Assembly: GCA_900321035.1 (NCBI GenBank)
Contig: ONUH01000013.1
Coordinates: 1 to 64,000, forward strand
DNA: 64,000 nt
Direction of reading: 5' to 3'
Source of the DNA: an uncultured Selenomonadales bacterium
Lineage (GTDB): Bacteria; Bacillota; Negativicutes; Selenomonadales; Selenomonadaceae
Part shown: in pieces, positions 1 through 9,299 of the stretch
How positions within the stretch are numbered: position 1 is the stretch's first letter
Layout of the letters: each line of letters begins with the position of its first letter
Position numbers and translations under genes: made by a program
Notes under the pieces: model-generated
What the model was told of the DNA's origin: nothing
The model's input: the letters and a program-made list of their open reading frames with translations, nothing else
Database searches by the model: none

Positions 1-45
1 GAGCCCCGTTGAATACCGGCGGATACATTCCGTAGCATAAAAATA

Positions 46-71
46 GCGTAGTAGCAATGTTGCTACTACGC
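46..71 (-). terminator. Perfect hairpin downstream of ilvE
   Basis: A perfect inverted repeat with 12-bp arms (GCGTAGTAGCAA / TTGCTACTACGC) around a 2-nt centre. On the minus strand it is followed by TATTTTTA, so it can serve as the terminator of ilvE. The hairpin lies about 60 nt past the ilvE stop, and the plus-strand side also has a T-run about ten bases further on. It may therefore work in both directions or belong to a convergent gene outside the window. Confidence 0.55.
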
Positions 72-130
72 CAGGTCTAACTTTTTGGGGTCACTACACA
101 TTTCCGCCGGGATTTTTATCTCTATTAATA

Positions 131-1201
131 TCAGTATTCCGCCACCGTCTCGATGAAGCCGTACTTATCCTCGACCTCGCCGATGTGCAGGCCCTCGATG
201 TAATCGTACATCTTCTGCGCGAAGGGCCCGATCTTGCCGCCGCCGATGACCATATCGTGATTCTTGTAACCCAGCACGCCTACCGGAGAAATGACCGCCG
301 CCGTGCCGGAGCCGAAGACTTCCTCCAGTGCGCCGCTCTTGTAGCCGTCGATGATCTCGTCCACGGAAATCTTGCGCTCTTCCGTCGGTACGCCCCACTC
401 CTTCGCCACCGCCAGCACCGTGCGCCGCGTGACACCGTTCAGGATGCTGCCGTCCAGCTCCGGCGTGACCACCTTGCCGCCAATCTTGAACAGGATGTTC
501 ATCGAGCCGACTTCCTCGATATATTTGCGCTCCACGCCGTCCAGCCAAAGCGTCTGGTCATAGCCCTTCTGATGCGCAACGAGGCCCGCGTGGAGGCTCG
601 CCGCATAGTTCGCCGGCGTCTTCGCTTCGCCGAGACCGCCGCGCACCGCGCGCACATAGGTGTCCTCCACCATGATCTTGACCGGCGCGAAGCCGTGCGC
701 ATAGTACGCCGCCACCGGTGAAAGGATGATCAGGAGCTTGTACGAGCCGCTGACGCTGACGCCGAGATACGGGTCGTCGGCGAAAATGAACGGACGGATA
801 TACAGGCTCTGCCCCTTTTCTTTCGGAATCCAGTCCTTTTCCAAAGCGACGAGCTGCTTCAGCCCTTCATGTACCGTCTCCAACGGGAACTCGGGGATAT
901 CCAGCAGACGGCAGGAATTTTCCATGCGTTCCAGGTGCGTTTTCGGGCGGAAAATCACCGCGCGCTTCCCCTGCCGGTATGCCTTCAGCCCCTCAAAGAC
1001 TGCCTGCCCGTAATGCAGCGTTGTGTTGGCCGGGCTGACCGCAATATCGCCGTACGGAATGATGCGGGCGTCATGCCAGCCGTCCTTTTCCGTATAGTCC
1101 ATCTCGAACATGTAATCCGTGAAATGCGTGCCGAACCCGATTTTCGATACGTCCGGCTTCTCCTTCAACGAATCCGCTTTCACAAATCTGATCTCCGCCA
1201 T
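131..1201 (-). CDS. ilvE: Branched-chain-amino-acid aminotransferase
   Basis: A 356-residue PLP-dependent fold-type IV aminotransferase. It interconverts leucine, isoleucine and valine with their 2-oxoacids using 2-oxoglutarate/glutamate, in the cytoplasm. The Schiff-base lysine is expected at K194 in GEAKTPANYA. The family motif EEVGSMNI lies around 229-236, and the phosphate-binding GSGTAAVISPV region is near the C-terminus. The length fits the eukaryote-like/BCAT2-type bacterial subfamily. The start is set by a GAGGAG Shine-Dalgarno just upstream of the ATG. It appears monocistronic, with its own promoter at 1255-1283. Confidence 0.95.
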   Translation of the reverse strand: MAEIRFVKADSLKEKPDVSKIGFGTHFTDYMFEMDYTEKDGWHDARIIPYGDIAVSPANTTLHYGQAVFEGLKAYRQGKRAVIFRPKTHLERMENSCRLLDIPEFPLETVHEGLKQLVALEKDWIPKEKGQSLYIRPFIFADDPYLGVSVSGSYKLLIILSPVAAYYAHGFAPVKIMVEDTYVRAVRGGLGEAKTPANYAASLHAGLVAHQKGYDQTLWLDGVERKYIEEVGSMNILFKIGGKVVTPELDGSILNGVTRRTVLAVAKEWGVPTEERKISVDEIIDGYKSGALEEVFGSGTAAVISPVGVLGYKNHDMVIGGGKIGPFAQKMYDYIEGLHIGEVEDKYGFIETVAEY

Positions 1202-1254
1202 GAAAATCCATCTCCTCGCAAACTTTTATAAGCTTTTAAAAATATAACGGTTTT

Positions 1255-1283
1255 ATTTTATGCCTGTTGCCCTTCACAGTCAA
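1255..1283 (-). promoter_or_regulatory. Sigma-A-type promoter of ilvE
   Basis: Minus-strand TTGACT (1278-1283), a 17-nt spacer and TAAAAT (1255-1260). Each hexamer matches consensus at five of six positions. The predicted start is about 47 nt upstream of the ilvE ATG. No T-box or attenuator is visible in this short leader. Confidence 0.7.
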
Positions 1284-1319
1284 GAAACGGAAAAATAAAA
1301 CCTAAAAAATAACGCTGCA

Positions 1320-2870
1320 TCATTCCCCGTTTTTCAGACGGCGCCTCGCTTCAGGCAGCTTTTCCAGGATATCGCCCGCGATCAAGCCTTCCGCTTTTTC
1401 CTCCGCCGCCAAATCCCCGGCGTACCCGTGCAGGAACATGCCCAAAAGCGCCGCCGCTTCCGGCCCCGCTTCTTTTGTCATGCCCGCCACCGCGCCAGCC
1501 AGCACGTCTCCCGCGCCCGCCGTCGCCATGGAAGAATTCCCCTTCGAGGTAAAGAATACGCGCCCGTCCGGGAATGCGACAATCGTGCACTCGCTCTTGA
1601 GCACAAGGATTGCCCGCCAGTCCGCCGCCGCCTTGCGCGCGTGGGCGACAAGATTCTCCCGAAGCTGCGGCGCTTTTATCCCTAACAGCTCCGCCATCTC
1701 GCCAAGATGCGGCGTCATGATAAGCGGTGCGCCAATTCCCGGAAGCTCTTCCGTGTGCCCGCAGAAAGCATAGAGCGCGTCGGCGTCCAATACCAGGGGG
1801 GCCTTTACGCGGGCGGCAAAACGCCGCACCATCGCCCCCGTCTCCGGCGCGCGGCCTAACCCCGGCCCAATCAGCACCGTATCATATTTGGGCAGCATCG
1901 CCGCCAGCGCGTCCGTCGCCGTTTCGCCCAGCACGCCGCGCTGAATCTCCGGCAGCGGCTTAGTCATGACCTCCGTGAGCTTCGCCGCCAAAATATCCGC
2001 GACGCTGTCCGCCGTCGCCACCGTGGCGACGCCCGCGCCCGAACGCAGCACCGCCTTTGCCGCCATCGCCGCCGCCCCCGTCATCCCACGGGAACCCGCT
2101 ACCACCAGCACGCATCCGCAGACGCCCTTGTGCGCGTCCGCCGGACGCGAGGGCAAAAGCGCCTGCGCCGCCGCGTCGTCCAAATATTCCTGCAGGATGG
2201 CTTTATCTTCCAACAGCGCCTGCGGCAGGCTGATGGAATCCACGACGATCTTTCCTGCGCAGGCCGCGCCGGGACAGAAGAACAGCCCCGCTTTCGGCAG
2301 CCCGAAGGACGCCGTCGTCTCTGCCAGAATCGCCGCGCCGTGCGTCATGCCCGTATCCGCGTCCACGCCGCTGGGCACGTCAATGGAGACTACATGCCGC
2401 GCTTCCTCGTTGACCATGCGGATCAGCCGGTCCTCCGTCTCCCGCAGCGGCCCCTTGACGCCGGTACCTAAAATACCGTCCAGCACGCCGTCTGCCAAGC
2501 GCAGATAAATACGCAGCTTCTCCCAATCGCGGTCCTGCTCCAGCGCGCGAACGGGAATGCCTAATTTCCTGCATATCTCCAAATTGTTTTTCGCCGCGGG
2601 CGTTAAATGCTCTGCGTTGCCCACGGCGTATATCGCAACCTTCGCGCCCCTGCTCAAGAGGTGGCGGGCTGCCGCGTAGGCGTCTCCGCCGTTGTTTCCG
2701 CTGCCCGCAAGCACGCAGACCGTCCTTCCGGCGACTTCGCCCAAAACTCCGGTCAACGCATCCGCCGCCGCGCGGCCCGCGTTCTCCATCAACAGCAGCG
2801 TGTCAATCCCGTATGTATCCGCCGCCATCTTGTCAATGCGGCTCATTTCCTCGGCCAAGGCGATTTTCAT
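1320..2870 (-). CDS. nnr: Bifunctional NAD(P)H-hydrate epimerase / ADP-dependent NAD(P)H-hydrate dehydratase
   Basis: A 516-residue two-domain metabolite-repair enzyme. The N-terminal YjeF_N epimerase domain spans about 1-215, with GSGNNGGDAY near residue 57. The C-terminal ribokinase-like ADP-dependent dehydratase spans about 230-510, with the NSSMATAGAGDVLAG nucleotide-binding signature near 450. Together they repair hydrated NADH/NADPH (NADHX). A GGAGG sequence seven bases before the ATG fixes the start. A hairpin at 2893-2921 separates it from motB, so it is probably transcribed mainly on its own. Confidence 0.93.
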   Translation of the reverse strand: MKIALAEEMSRIDKMAADTYGIDTLLLMENAGRAAADALTGVLGEVAGRTVCVLAGSGNNGGDAYAAARHLLSRGAKVAIYAVGNAEHLTPAAKNNLEICRKLGIPVRALEQDRDWEKLRIYLRLADGVLDGILGTGVKGPLRETEDRLIRMVNEEARHVVSIDVPSGVDADTGMTHGAAILAETTASFGLPKAGLFFCPGAACAGKIVVDSISLPQALLEDKAILQEYLDDAAAQALLPSRPADAHKGVCGCVLVVAGSRGMTGAAAMAAKAVLRSGAGVATVATADSVADILAAKLTEVMTKPLPEIQRGVLGETATDALAAMLPKYDTVLIGPGLGRAPETGAMVRRFAARVKAPLVLDADALYAFCGHTEELPGIGAPLIMTPHLGEMAELLGIKAPQLRENLVAHARKAAADWRAILVLKSECTIVAFPDGRVFFTSKGNSSMATAGAGDVLAGAVAGMTKEAGPEAAALLGMFLHGYAGDLAAEEKAEGLIAGDILEKLPEARRRLKNGE

Positions 2871-2892
2871 GCCGTTACCTCCGTTTACATAA

Positions 2893-2929
2893 ACAGGCTG
2901 CCGTTAGAAACGACAGCCTGTCTTTTTTT
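2893..2929. terminator. Hairpin terminator between motB and nnr
   Basis: Arms ACAGGCTG / CAGCCTGT with an inner CGTT/AACG extension. A seven-T run follows on the plus strand, and TTTATG follows on the minus strand. It should end motAB transcripts on the minus strand, although the U-tract is stronger in the opposite direction. Confidence 0.6.
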
Positions 2930-2933
2930 CCTA

Positions 2934-3755
2934 TTACCGTGCGACAATCGTTCCTTCCGCCATCTTAAAGGAACGCGCAATCATGATTTCGACGCGGCGG
3001 TTCCGCCTCCGGCCGTCCTCCGTCTCGTTGGACGCCACCGGCCGATACTCGCTGTACCCGATAGCGCTGAACCTTGCCGGATTCAGTGATGCGTTCGATG
3101 CGAAAAGCGCTTTCATAAAAGTCATGGCGCGCGCCGACGAAAGTTCCCAGTTCGACGGATACTGTTCCGTTGCGATAGGCACATTATCCGTATGGCCGGA
3201 AATAATCACCCGCTCGGGAATCGCCGCCAAAAGCCCCGCCACCACAGGCACGATAAGCTGCGACTCGTTGACCAGTTCCGCAGAGCCCGACGGAAAAAGC
3301 GCCGTCTCCTTGATGCGGATCATCAGGCCTTCTTCCGTCAGCGTCGTCCGAAGCGAGTCCTTCAAATGATTCGTCGCGATGTATTGATCCATCGTCTGCT
3401 GCAAATGCTCCAGCGTTTCATTCTCCGCAAGATACGCGCGGTTGCCATGGTCCACGCCGTCGCCGCTGCCGTCCCCGTTTCCGGTTCCGTCACCGTCGCC
3501 GCCACCGCCGCCTCCCGCCTGCGGATACACCGCAAGGCCGAGACCCGGCAGAAGCCCTCCGCCGCCCATGCCGATGCCGAACGCCTTCCCGAAGGCCGCG
3601 CCCATTTGCTTCGCCTTGCCGCCGTCCACCTTCGACATACAGAACAAGCAGAGGAACAGCGCCAACAGCAGCGTCATCAAATCGGAATACGGAAGCAACC
3701 AAGCCTCGCCCGCTTCTTCTTCGTGAGGCGGGCCGTGTTTTTTCTTCTTCGACAT
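2934..3755 (-). CDS. motB: Flagellar motor stator protein MotB
   Basis: A 273-residue stator subunit that anchors the proton channel to peptidoglycan. A short basic N-terminus precedes one membrane helix (about 20-42). The conserved proton-carrying aspartate is D25, in the context PYSDLMTLLLALF. A striking Gly/Asp-rich linker at about 72-104 joins the helix to an OmpA-like peptidoglycan-binding domain (about 150-260, with SGHTDNVP and the RRNRRVEI tail). It follows motA with a 3-nt gap. No other flagellar gene is in the window, so motility itself is inferred. Confidence 0.93.
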   Translation of the reverse strand: MSKKKKHGPPHEEEAGEAWLLPYSDLMTLLLALFLCLFCMSKVDGGKAKQMGAAFGKAFGIGMGGGGLLPGLGLAVYPQAGGGGGGDGDGTGNGDGSGDGVDHGNRAYLAENETLEHLQQTMDQYIATNHLKDSLRTTLTEEGLMIRIKETALFPSGSAELVNESQLIVPVVAGLLAAIPERVIISGHTDNVPIATEQYPSNWELSSARAMTFMKALFASNASLNPARFSAIGYSEYRPVASNETEDGRRRNRRVEIMIARSFKMAEGTIVAR

Positions 3756-3758
3756 AGA

Positions 3759-4535
3759 TTATCCCTCCGTCTTCAGACCTTCGCGCTCCGACTGCGGAAT
3801 GAATACCATCAGTTTCGCCTCGATTGCCGTGGGCGAATCGCCCGCTTGCAGCGAAAGAATACCTTCAATGATCATACGCTTTTGGCTAATCTCCATTTCC
3901 GAGAACACTTTCAGCTTGTTCTCGAACGGCAGCCAAAGCACGTAACCCGTATAGATACCGAGAATCGTGGCGACAAACGCCGCCGCGATCGCGTGGCCCA
4001 GCTTGTCGATATCGTTCATGTTGCCCAACGCCGCGATCAGACCGACCACGGCGCCCAAAACGCCCAACGTCGGCGCGTAAGTACCGGCCTGTTTGAACAC
4101 CGAACGGCCTTCAGCATGGCGGGCCTGCATGACCGTCAGCTCCGCGTCCATGACGTCCGAGACGAACTCCGGATCCATACCGTCGATGACCATGCCGAGA
4201 CCGGAACGGAAGAACGGGTCTTCAATCTCCTGCACCTTGCTCTCAAGAGCCAGGATACCTTCACGGCGGGCAATCTGGGAAAGCTCGACAAACATCTTCA
4301 ACAGCTCGCCGCGATCCTTGAGCTGCGGACGATTGATAACCTTCTTGAAAAGATTCGGGATGTTCTTCATGTTCTCCATGGGGAATCCCGTGAAGAGGCA
4401 GGAAATCGTGCCGCAGATGATGATCAGGAACGCCGCCGGGTTGTTCAGCGCCGACAACGGCGCGCCCTTGATGACCATACCGACAAAAATCGAAATCAAG
4501 CCCATGATAAGACCGATTACTGTTGATGTTTCCAA
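3759..4535 (-). CDS. motA: Flagellar motor stator protein MotA
   Basis: A 258-residue MotA/TolQ/ExbB-type membrane protein with four predicted helices: two N-terminal (about 5-50) and two around 150-205. The large cytoplasmic loop between them contacts the rotor. The start I chose is the TTG at 4535, seven bases after AGGAGAGG, giving (M)ETSTVIGLIMG. An upstream ATG at 4595 would add 20 atypical residues and has no ribosome-binding site. With MotB it forms the stator. Confidence 0.93.
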   Translation of the reverse strand: METSTVIGLIMGLISIFVGMVIKGAPLSALNNPAAFLIIICGTISCLFTGFPMENMKNIPNLFKKVINRPQLKDRGELLKMFVELSQIARREGILALESKVQEIEDPFFRSGLGMVIDGMDPEFVSDVMDAELTVMQARHAEGRSVFKQAGTYAPTLGVLGAVVGLIAALGNMNDIDKLGHAIAAAFVATILGIYTGYVLWLPFENKLKVFSEMEISQKRMIIEGILSLQAGDSPTAIEAKLMVFIPQSEREGLKTEG

Positions 4536-4595
4536 AACAATTCCTCTCCTTTTCGCCGCCAAAAGCGGAATTTCACGGGGAGCGAATCCGTGCAC

Positions 4596-4863
4596 CCAAA
4601 GAACCTTGGAGATTATCTCTTAACCGAATATAGTGTATCACAACAATACTGATTTTTCTATAGTTAAATATTCTATTTCTTTATTTTCTGCGCTATTTTC
4701 TGCGGCGCGAAATGGTCCGGCGGCAAAAAATCAAAAAAGCTTCTTATGGCATTGCCAAAATGTATATGTTATACTTATGAATATATAAATAAATGCCTTG
4801 CCTTAAACCGCTTGGCAGTAGAAAGGAACCGCCGGAACATCCGGCCATCCTACAGGAAAGTGT
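4596..4863. other. Divergent intergenic region motA / lysR-type gene
   Basis: About 330 bp between the motA start and the LysR-family start (taking the TTG start of motA). It is AT-rich from 4620 to 4800. It must hold the promoters of both genes, but I found no convincing sigma-28 or sigma-70 pair and no clear LysR T-N11-A box. Confidence 0.4.
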
Positions 4864-5763
4864 GTGAGCAAAATGAAAAGAATCCCCATGGAGCTGCGGC
4901 AGCTTGAGTATTTCCGCATGACGGCGAGGCTGCGCAATCTGACGCGCGCGGCGGCGGAGCTTGAAGTCTCTCAGCCGAACATCACCGTCGCCATCCAAAA
5001 ACTCGAAAACCTGCTCGGCCTCCGTCTCTTCGACCGCAGCCAAAAGCAAGTACTCCTGACCACCGAAGGTGAAATCTTCCTCCATCGCGTGGAACCGGCT
5101 CTCGACATTCTGCACGATGCGCTGCGGGAATTAGAGGACTACAAGAACCTCTCCAAAGGCAACATCCGCATCGGCATCCCGCCCATGATCGGCGCCTATC
5201 TGTTCCCGCGCATCTGCTCGGATTTCCAAAAAATCTACCCCCATCTCTCCATATCGCTTTACGAGGAAGGCTCCATGGCCATCCGCGAAAACCTGGAAGC
5301 GGGAGAGCTGGATTTCGGCATTATCATTTTGTCTGACATTCCCGCCGCGCTGAACACATTCCCCATGTGCACCTCCGAGCTCGTGGCCTGCGTGCCGGAA
5401 AGCTCGCCGCTGTCTTCCCGAACTTCCTTCCGATTAAAGGATTTTGACAAAGAAAACCTGATCGTGATGAAACACGGTTCTTTCATCCGCCGCATGCTCT
5501 CCGATCGTTTCGCCTCCATGGGGATTTCTCCCAACGTAGTGCTCGAATCCAATCAGATCGAGATCATCAAGCATTTGGTGGCAAACGGCATCGGACTGGC
5601 GTGTCTGCTTGACTGCGTAACCAAGGGGAACCAAAGCTTCCGCGTGCTCCCCTTCAACCGGCCGATGCGCTTCGATATCGGCCTCGCCTGGAAGAAAGAC
5701 CGCTACATTTCAAAAGCAGCGGCGGCGTTCATGGATTTCTGCAAAGAGACACTCCTCGATTGA
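4864..5763 (+). CDS. LysR-family transcriptional regulator
   Basis: A 299-residue regulator. The N-terminal winged HTH lies at about 10-68 (LRQLEYFRMTARLRNLTRAAAELEVSQP, cut here to key parts: LEYF, AAAELEVSQP). A type 2 periplasmic-binding-like effector domain spans about 95-298. The effector domain resembles CynR/CysB-like members in layout, but the ligand cannot be read from sequence. Starts are possible at GTG 4864, ATG 4873 or ATG 4891; MELRQLEYF at 4891 is the classical LysR beginning. It faces away from motA and is not clearly linked to any target gene. Confidence 0.88.
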   Translation: MSKMKRIPMELRQLEYFRMTARLRNLTRAAAELEVSQPNITVAIQKLENLLGLRLFDRSQKQVLLTTEGEIFLHRVEPALDILHDALRELEDYKNLSKGNIRIGIPPMIGAYLFPRICSDFQKIYPHLSISLYEEGSMAIRENLEAGELDFGIIILSDIPAALNTFPMCTSELVACVPESSPLSSRTSFRLKDFDKENLIVMKHGSFIRRMLSDRFASMGISPNVVLESNQIEIIKHLVANGIGLACLLDCVTKGNQSFRVLPFNRPMRFDIGLAWKKDRYISKAAAAFMDFCKETLLD

Positions 5764-5816
5764 CGGGCAGGGTTCGGGCTCTGCCAGCGTCCGCTCCAAA
5801 TGTTTTCGGTCATCAA

Positions 5817-5852
5817 AAAACGGCAGCCGGAAAAATCCGGCTGCCGTTTTTC
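5817..5852. terminator. Bidirectional terminator
   Basis: Perfect 10-bp arms (CGGCAGCCGG / CCGGCTGCCG) around AAAAAT, with an A-run before and a T-run after. It sits between the convergent LysR gene and the secreted-protein gene and can serve both. Confidence 0.9.
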
Positions 5853-5862
5853 GTATTTGCAA

Positions 5863-6591
5863 TTATTTCTTCTTTCCGACGTTCGCGCCGTTCTGCATGC
5901 TCGAAGGCCATTCCTGGAACGTCAGAAGGCCGAATTCATAGAGAGCGATTCCCTGCTGCGTCAGCTTCGGATTGTCCATCAGCATAACGCCAAAACGCCC
6001 GCCATACGCGCCGCGGAAAAACGTCCTGACCATTTGGGATTCCGCCGTCATGACCTCGTCGACCTTTCCGTCGCCGTTGGTGTCAACCTCGATTTCCTTC
6101 GCCGTCACCGCGTAAACGCCCGAACGGCCGTCAACCTCGGTCAGGCGGACAAACTCATAGGGGGAACTCTTCATGAACTTATCGATAAAGGCTTTCTGAT
6201 TATCCTCCGACTGCTTTGTGATATCCGGGGGAAGCGTCGCCTCGTCGAAAGCGTCGACCATAACGATCCAGCCGTAAGCAATATCATAGCCGTTGCTCCG
6301 GAAAATCAGCACGTCTCCCTTTTCCGTATTGTCCCCGAACAGCACGCTCAAAGGAACAACCGTCGGCTTGGCTGGGCAGACAATCGAGTACCCGTAACGC
6401 TTGCTCGTATATTTATATCCGCTGTCGATATATGCCTGCAAAGCTTCCTCGGGCGTCATCTGCGCCTGTTCGCTGGCGCTGGGCGCCTCCGCCGCGATTA
6501 CCGGCTCCTCCGCCGCCGAGACCGGAGACGTCGCCGAAAAGGCCATCCATACCGAAGCCAGCGCCGCCGTCGTCATCTTTTTCCAATCCAT
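5863..6591 (-). CDS. Secreted protein of unknown function
   Basis: 242 residues. A signal peptide is visible at 1-27 (hydrophobic core followed by SPVSAA). The segment at 28-48 is alanine/glutamate-rich and the mature domain starts around 55. DTNGDGKVDE (around 170) is an EF-hand/dockerin-like calcium loop, but only one copy is present. Other recurring features are aromatic and hydrophobic strands typical of small beta-rich exported proteins. I do not recognise the family. It lies 24 nt downstream of cinA and may be cotranscribed with it. It ends at a strong terminator. Confidence 0.8.
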   Translation of the reverse strand: MDWKKMTTAALASVWMAFSATSPVSAAEEPVIAAEAPSASEQAQMTPEEALQAYIDSGYKYTSKRYGYSIVCPAKPTVVPLSVLFGDNTEKGDVLIFRSNGYDIAYGWIVMVDAFDEATLPPDITKQSEDNQKAFIDKFMKSSPYEFVRLTEVDGRSGVYAVTAKEIEVDTNGDGKVDEVMTAESQMVRTFFRGAYGGRFGVMLMDNPKLTQQGIALYEFGLLTFQEWPSSMQNGANVGKKK

Positions 6592-6615
6592 GAAGAATCC
6601 TCCTCCAATGCAAAG

Positions 6616-7863
6616 TCATTGCCCATACTTTTTGATATATGCACGCAACGCCGCAAGCGCCGCCTGCGACGCGCGAAATTTTACCTGTTCCCGTCTTCCC
6701 GTGAAACGATATTTTTCCGCCGTCGTACCCTCATTGCCCGCGACGGCGATAAACACAGTGCCGACAGGCGTTTCCTCCGTGCCGCCGCCCGGCCCGGCCA
6801 GCCCCGTCGTACTGACGCCGAAATCCGCGCCCAATTTCCGCCGCACGCCTTCCGCCATGGCCCGCGCCACAGCGTCTGAAACCGCTCCCTCCCGAGCGAG
6901 CATATCGCGGTCAACCGCCAAGACGTCCGCCTTTACCTCGTTCGTGTACGAAACGACGCCGCCCTTGACATATTCACTGCTTCCGGCCACGTCGGTCAAC
7001 CGGCTCGCCACAAGACCGCCCGTGCAGGACTCTGCCGTCGCCACGAAAAGCCTCCGTGATTTCAGTTCCCGTCCGACGGCTTCCTCCATCGTCTCATCAT
7101 CCGCACCGTAAACAAAATCGCCAAGACGTAATCGAATCTCTTCTTCCAACGGCGCAATCAGACGCCGCGCGCCCTCCTCGCTTTCCGCTTTCGCCGTAAT
7201 ACGGACGATTACGCCCGTCGGCCGAACCAAAAGAGCAAGGGTCGGATTTTTCTGTGCCAGGATCAAATCGTCGAGCTTCGTCTCCAGCATCGACTCGCCG
7301 ATGCCGAAGGTATGCAGCACGCGCGAAACCGTTACGGCAGAAACGCCGTATTTTTCCGCAAGATACGGCAGCAGGCTTCGATGGAGCATGTCCTTCATTT
7401 CCGAGGGCGGTCCCGGCAGATTCGTCAGCAGCTTCCCGTTTGCCTCCATCGCCACGCCCGGCGCCGTTCCCGCGTGATTGACGAAAACGTGCGCTCCCTC
7501 GGGAATCATGGCCTGCCGCAGATTGTTCTCCGTCATCTCGCGCCCGATACGGGCAAAATAGCTTTTGAGACGGGCGGCACATTCCTCGTTCAAGGCCATG
7601 CTCCGCCCCATGACTTCTGCGGACACTTCCTTCGTAATATCGCCCCGGGTCGGACCAAGCCCGCCGGACGTGATGACGAGATCGGCTCGGGAAAGCGCAT
7701 GGGAAAGAACTTCTTTCATCCGTTCCCGGTTGTCGCCCACCGTCGTCTGGAAGCAGACGTCAACGCCTATTTTATTGAGTTCCCGAGCCATATAGGCGGC
7801 GTTCGTATTGACGATCTGCCCTAAAAGCAGCTCGCTTCCCGTCGTCACAAGCTCTGCAATCAT
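6616..7863 (-). CDS. cinA: CinA-family protein (nicotinamide-nucleotide amidohydrolase domain)
   Basis: 415 residues. The N-terminal MoCF/COG1058 domain (about 1-170) contains TTGSELLLGQ and TSGGLGPTRGD. A linker is followed by the C-terminal PncC-type NMN amidohydrolase domain (about 255-410), with the catalytic-serine motif AESCTGGL and STTGLAGPGGGT. CinA proteins recycle NMN to nicotinate mononucleotide and act on ADP-ribose in NAD salvage; the competence link is by family name only. It lies between rimO and the secreted-protein gene in the same direction. Confidence 0.93.
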   Translation of the reverse strand: MIAELVTTGSELLLGQIVNTNAAYMARELNKIGVDVCFQTTVGDNRERMKEVLSHALSRADLVITSGGLGPTRGDITKEVSAEVMGRSMALNEECAARLKSYFARIGREMTENNLRQAMIPEGAHVFVNHAGTAPGVAMEANGKLLTNLPGPPSEMKDMLHRSLLPYLAEKYGVSAVTVSRVLHTFGIGESMLETKLDDLILAQKNPTLALLVRPTGVIVRITAKAESEEGARRLIAPLEEEIRLRLGDFVYGADDETMEEAVGRELKSRRLFVATAESCTGGLVASRLTDVAGSSEYVKGGVVSYTNEVKADVLAVDRDMLAREGAVSDAVARAMAEGVRRKLGADFGVSTTGLAGPGGGTEETPVGTVFIAVAGNEGTTAEKYRFTGRREQVKFRASQAALAALRAYIKKYGQ

Positions 7864-7916
7864 ATTCTTCCTTCTCTCTGAAAAACGCGTGAAGTACAGG
7901 CCGTTTTAAGGGAATC

Positions 7917-9245
7917 TTAATCTTCCGGCTCGCCCACCACGTCGTATGTGAAGCCTTGAGATACGCGCACGCGCATCATATCGCCCAGCCGGGCGTCTCC
8001 GCAGCCTTCAATGAAGACCTGCCCGTCCACCTCCGGCGCCTCACGATAGGAACGGCCATAAGCGACGTTTTCCTGCTCCTCCTCGCGGCCTTCGACAAGC
8101 ACCTCCAGTACCTTCCCCTCCAGCGATTGATTGACTTCTTCGGAAATCTTGCATTGAATACTCATCAGCTCGTGATACCGGGCCTGCATCACATCCTCTG
8201 CGATCCGCCCTGGGAATTCCGCCGCAGGCGTTCCTTCCTCTGCCGAGTACGTAAAAATGCCCGCCTTGTCAAAACGCTGTTCTTCGATAAAAGAGCGGAG
8301 AGACGCAAACTGCTCCTCTGTCTCACCCGGAAATCCCACGATAAACGTGGAGCGGATCGCAACGCCCGGAATACGGTCCCGCAGCTTGGCCAAAAGCGCT
8401 TCCATCGACGCCCGCGTATCGGCCCGATGCATTTGCCGAAGCAAACCGTCGTCCGCATGCTGCAGCGGCAAATCGACATATTTGACCAGCTTCGGTTCCG
8501 AAGCAATGACATCGATCAGCTCGTCCGTAAAGAAGCGCGGGTACGAATACAGGCAGCGTATCCAGCGCACCTCTTCGATTTTTGCCAGTTCCTTCAAAAG
8601 CCTTGGCAATTCCGCTTTTCCGTAGATATCCCGTCCATACGCCGTCGTATCCTGCGCGATGAGATTCAGTTCCTTGACGCCCTGCACCGCCAGTGCTTTC
8701 GCCTCCGCGACGACGTCCTCCACCTTGCGGCTGCGATACCGTCCGCGAATCATCGGAATAGCACAGAAGGAACAGCGATTGTCACAACCCTCGGCAATTT
8801 TCAGATACGCCGTATAGCCGGGCGTCGCCAAAATGCGCGGCGTTTTCGCGTCATAAATGATTTCCGATTCCCCGACCAATAGGACGCGGCGGCCGCGAAG
8901 CGTTTCCTCGACGGCTTCCATGATGCGGTTCCACGCCCCAGTGCCTACGATACCGTCCGCCTCCGGCATTTCATCCAGGAGCGTCTGCCCGTATCGCTGC
9001 CCGAGACAGCCCGCCACGATCAGTGAACGGCATTTGCCGGCAGTTTTGTACTCCGCCATGTTGAGCACCGTCGTAATGGATTCCTTCTTTGCGGTCTCAA
9101 TAAATGCGCAGGTGTTGACAATCAGGATATCCGCCTCTCCCGGCTCCTTCGTCAGCTCGATCCCGCCTTTTTGCAATAAACCGAGCATATTCTCGGTATC
9201 CACCAAATTCTTAGCGCAGCCGAGACTGATAATACCCGCTTTCAC
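7917..9245 (-). CDS. rimO: Ribosomal protein uS12 methylthiotransferase RimO
   Basis: A 442-residue radical-SAM enzyme that adds a methylthio group to the conserved aspartate of ribosomal protein S12. The UPF0004 domain ligands are C10, C46 and C80. The radical-SAM CxxxCxxC is C154/C158/C161, in EGCDNRCSFCAIP. A TRAM RNA-binding domain occupies about 375-440. The N-terminus MKAGIISLGCAKNLVD is diagnostic for RimO rather than MiaB. It is about 50 nt upstream of cinA on the same strand. Confidence 0.95.
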   Translation of the reverse strand: MKAGIISLGCAKNLVDTENMLGLLQKGGIELTKEPGEADILIVNTCAFIETAKKESITTVLNMAEYKTAGKCRSLIVAGCLGQRYGQTLLDEMPEADGIVGTGAWNRIMEAVEETLRGRRVLLVGESEIIYDAKTPRILATPGYTAYLKIAEGCDNRCSFCAIPMIRGRYRSRKVEDVVAEAKALAVQGVKELNLIAQDTTAYGRDIYGKAELPRLLKELAKIEEVRWIRCLYSYPRFFTDELIDVIASEPKLVKYVDLPLQHADDGLLRQMHRADTRASMEALLAKLRDRIPGVAIRSTFIVGFPGETEEQFASLRSFIEEQRFDKAGIFTYSAEEGTPAAEFPGRIAEDVMQARYHELMSIQCKISEEVNQSLEGKVLEVLVEGREEEQENVAYGRSYREAPEVDGQVFIEGCGDARLGDMMRVRVSQGFTYDVVGEPED

Positions 9246-9271
9246 CTAAACTCCCCCAAACAACAGAAAGC

Positions 9272-9295
9272 GTGCCGCTTCCTCAAAAGCGGCAC
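9272..9295 (-). terminator. Hairpin downstream of the solute-binding protein gene
   Basis: Nine-base arms (GTGCCGCTT / AAGCGGCAC) followed on the minus strand by a weakly T-rich CTTTCTGTTGTTT. It is probably a terminator between the solute-binding protein gene and rimO. Confidence 0.55.
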
Positions 9296-9299
9296 ACGT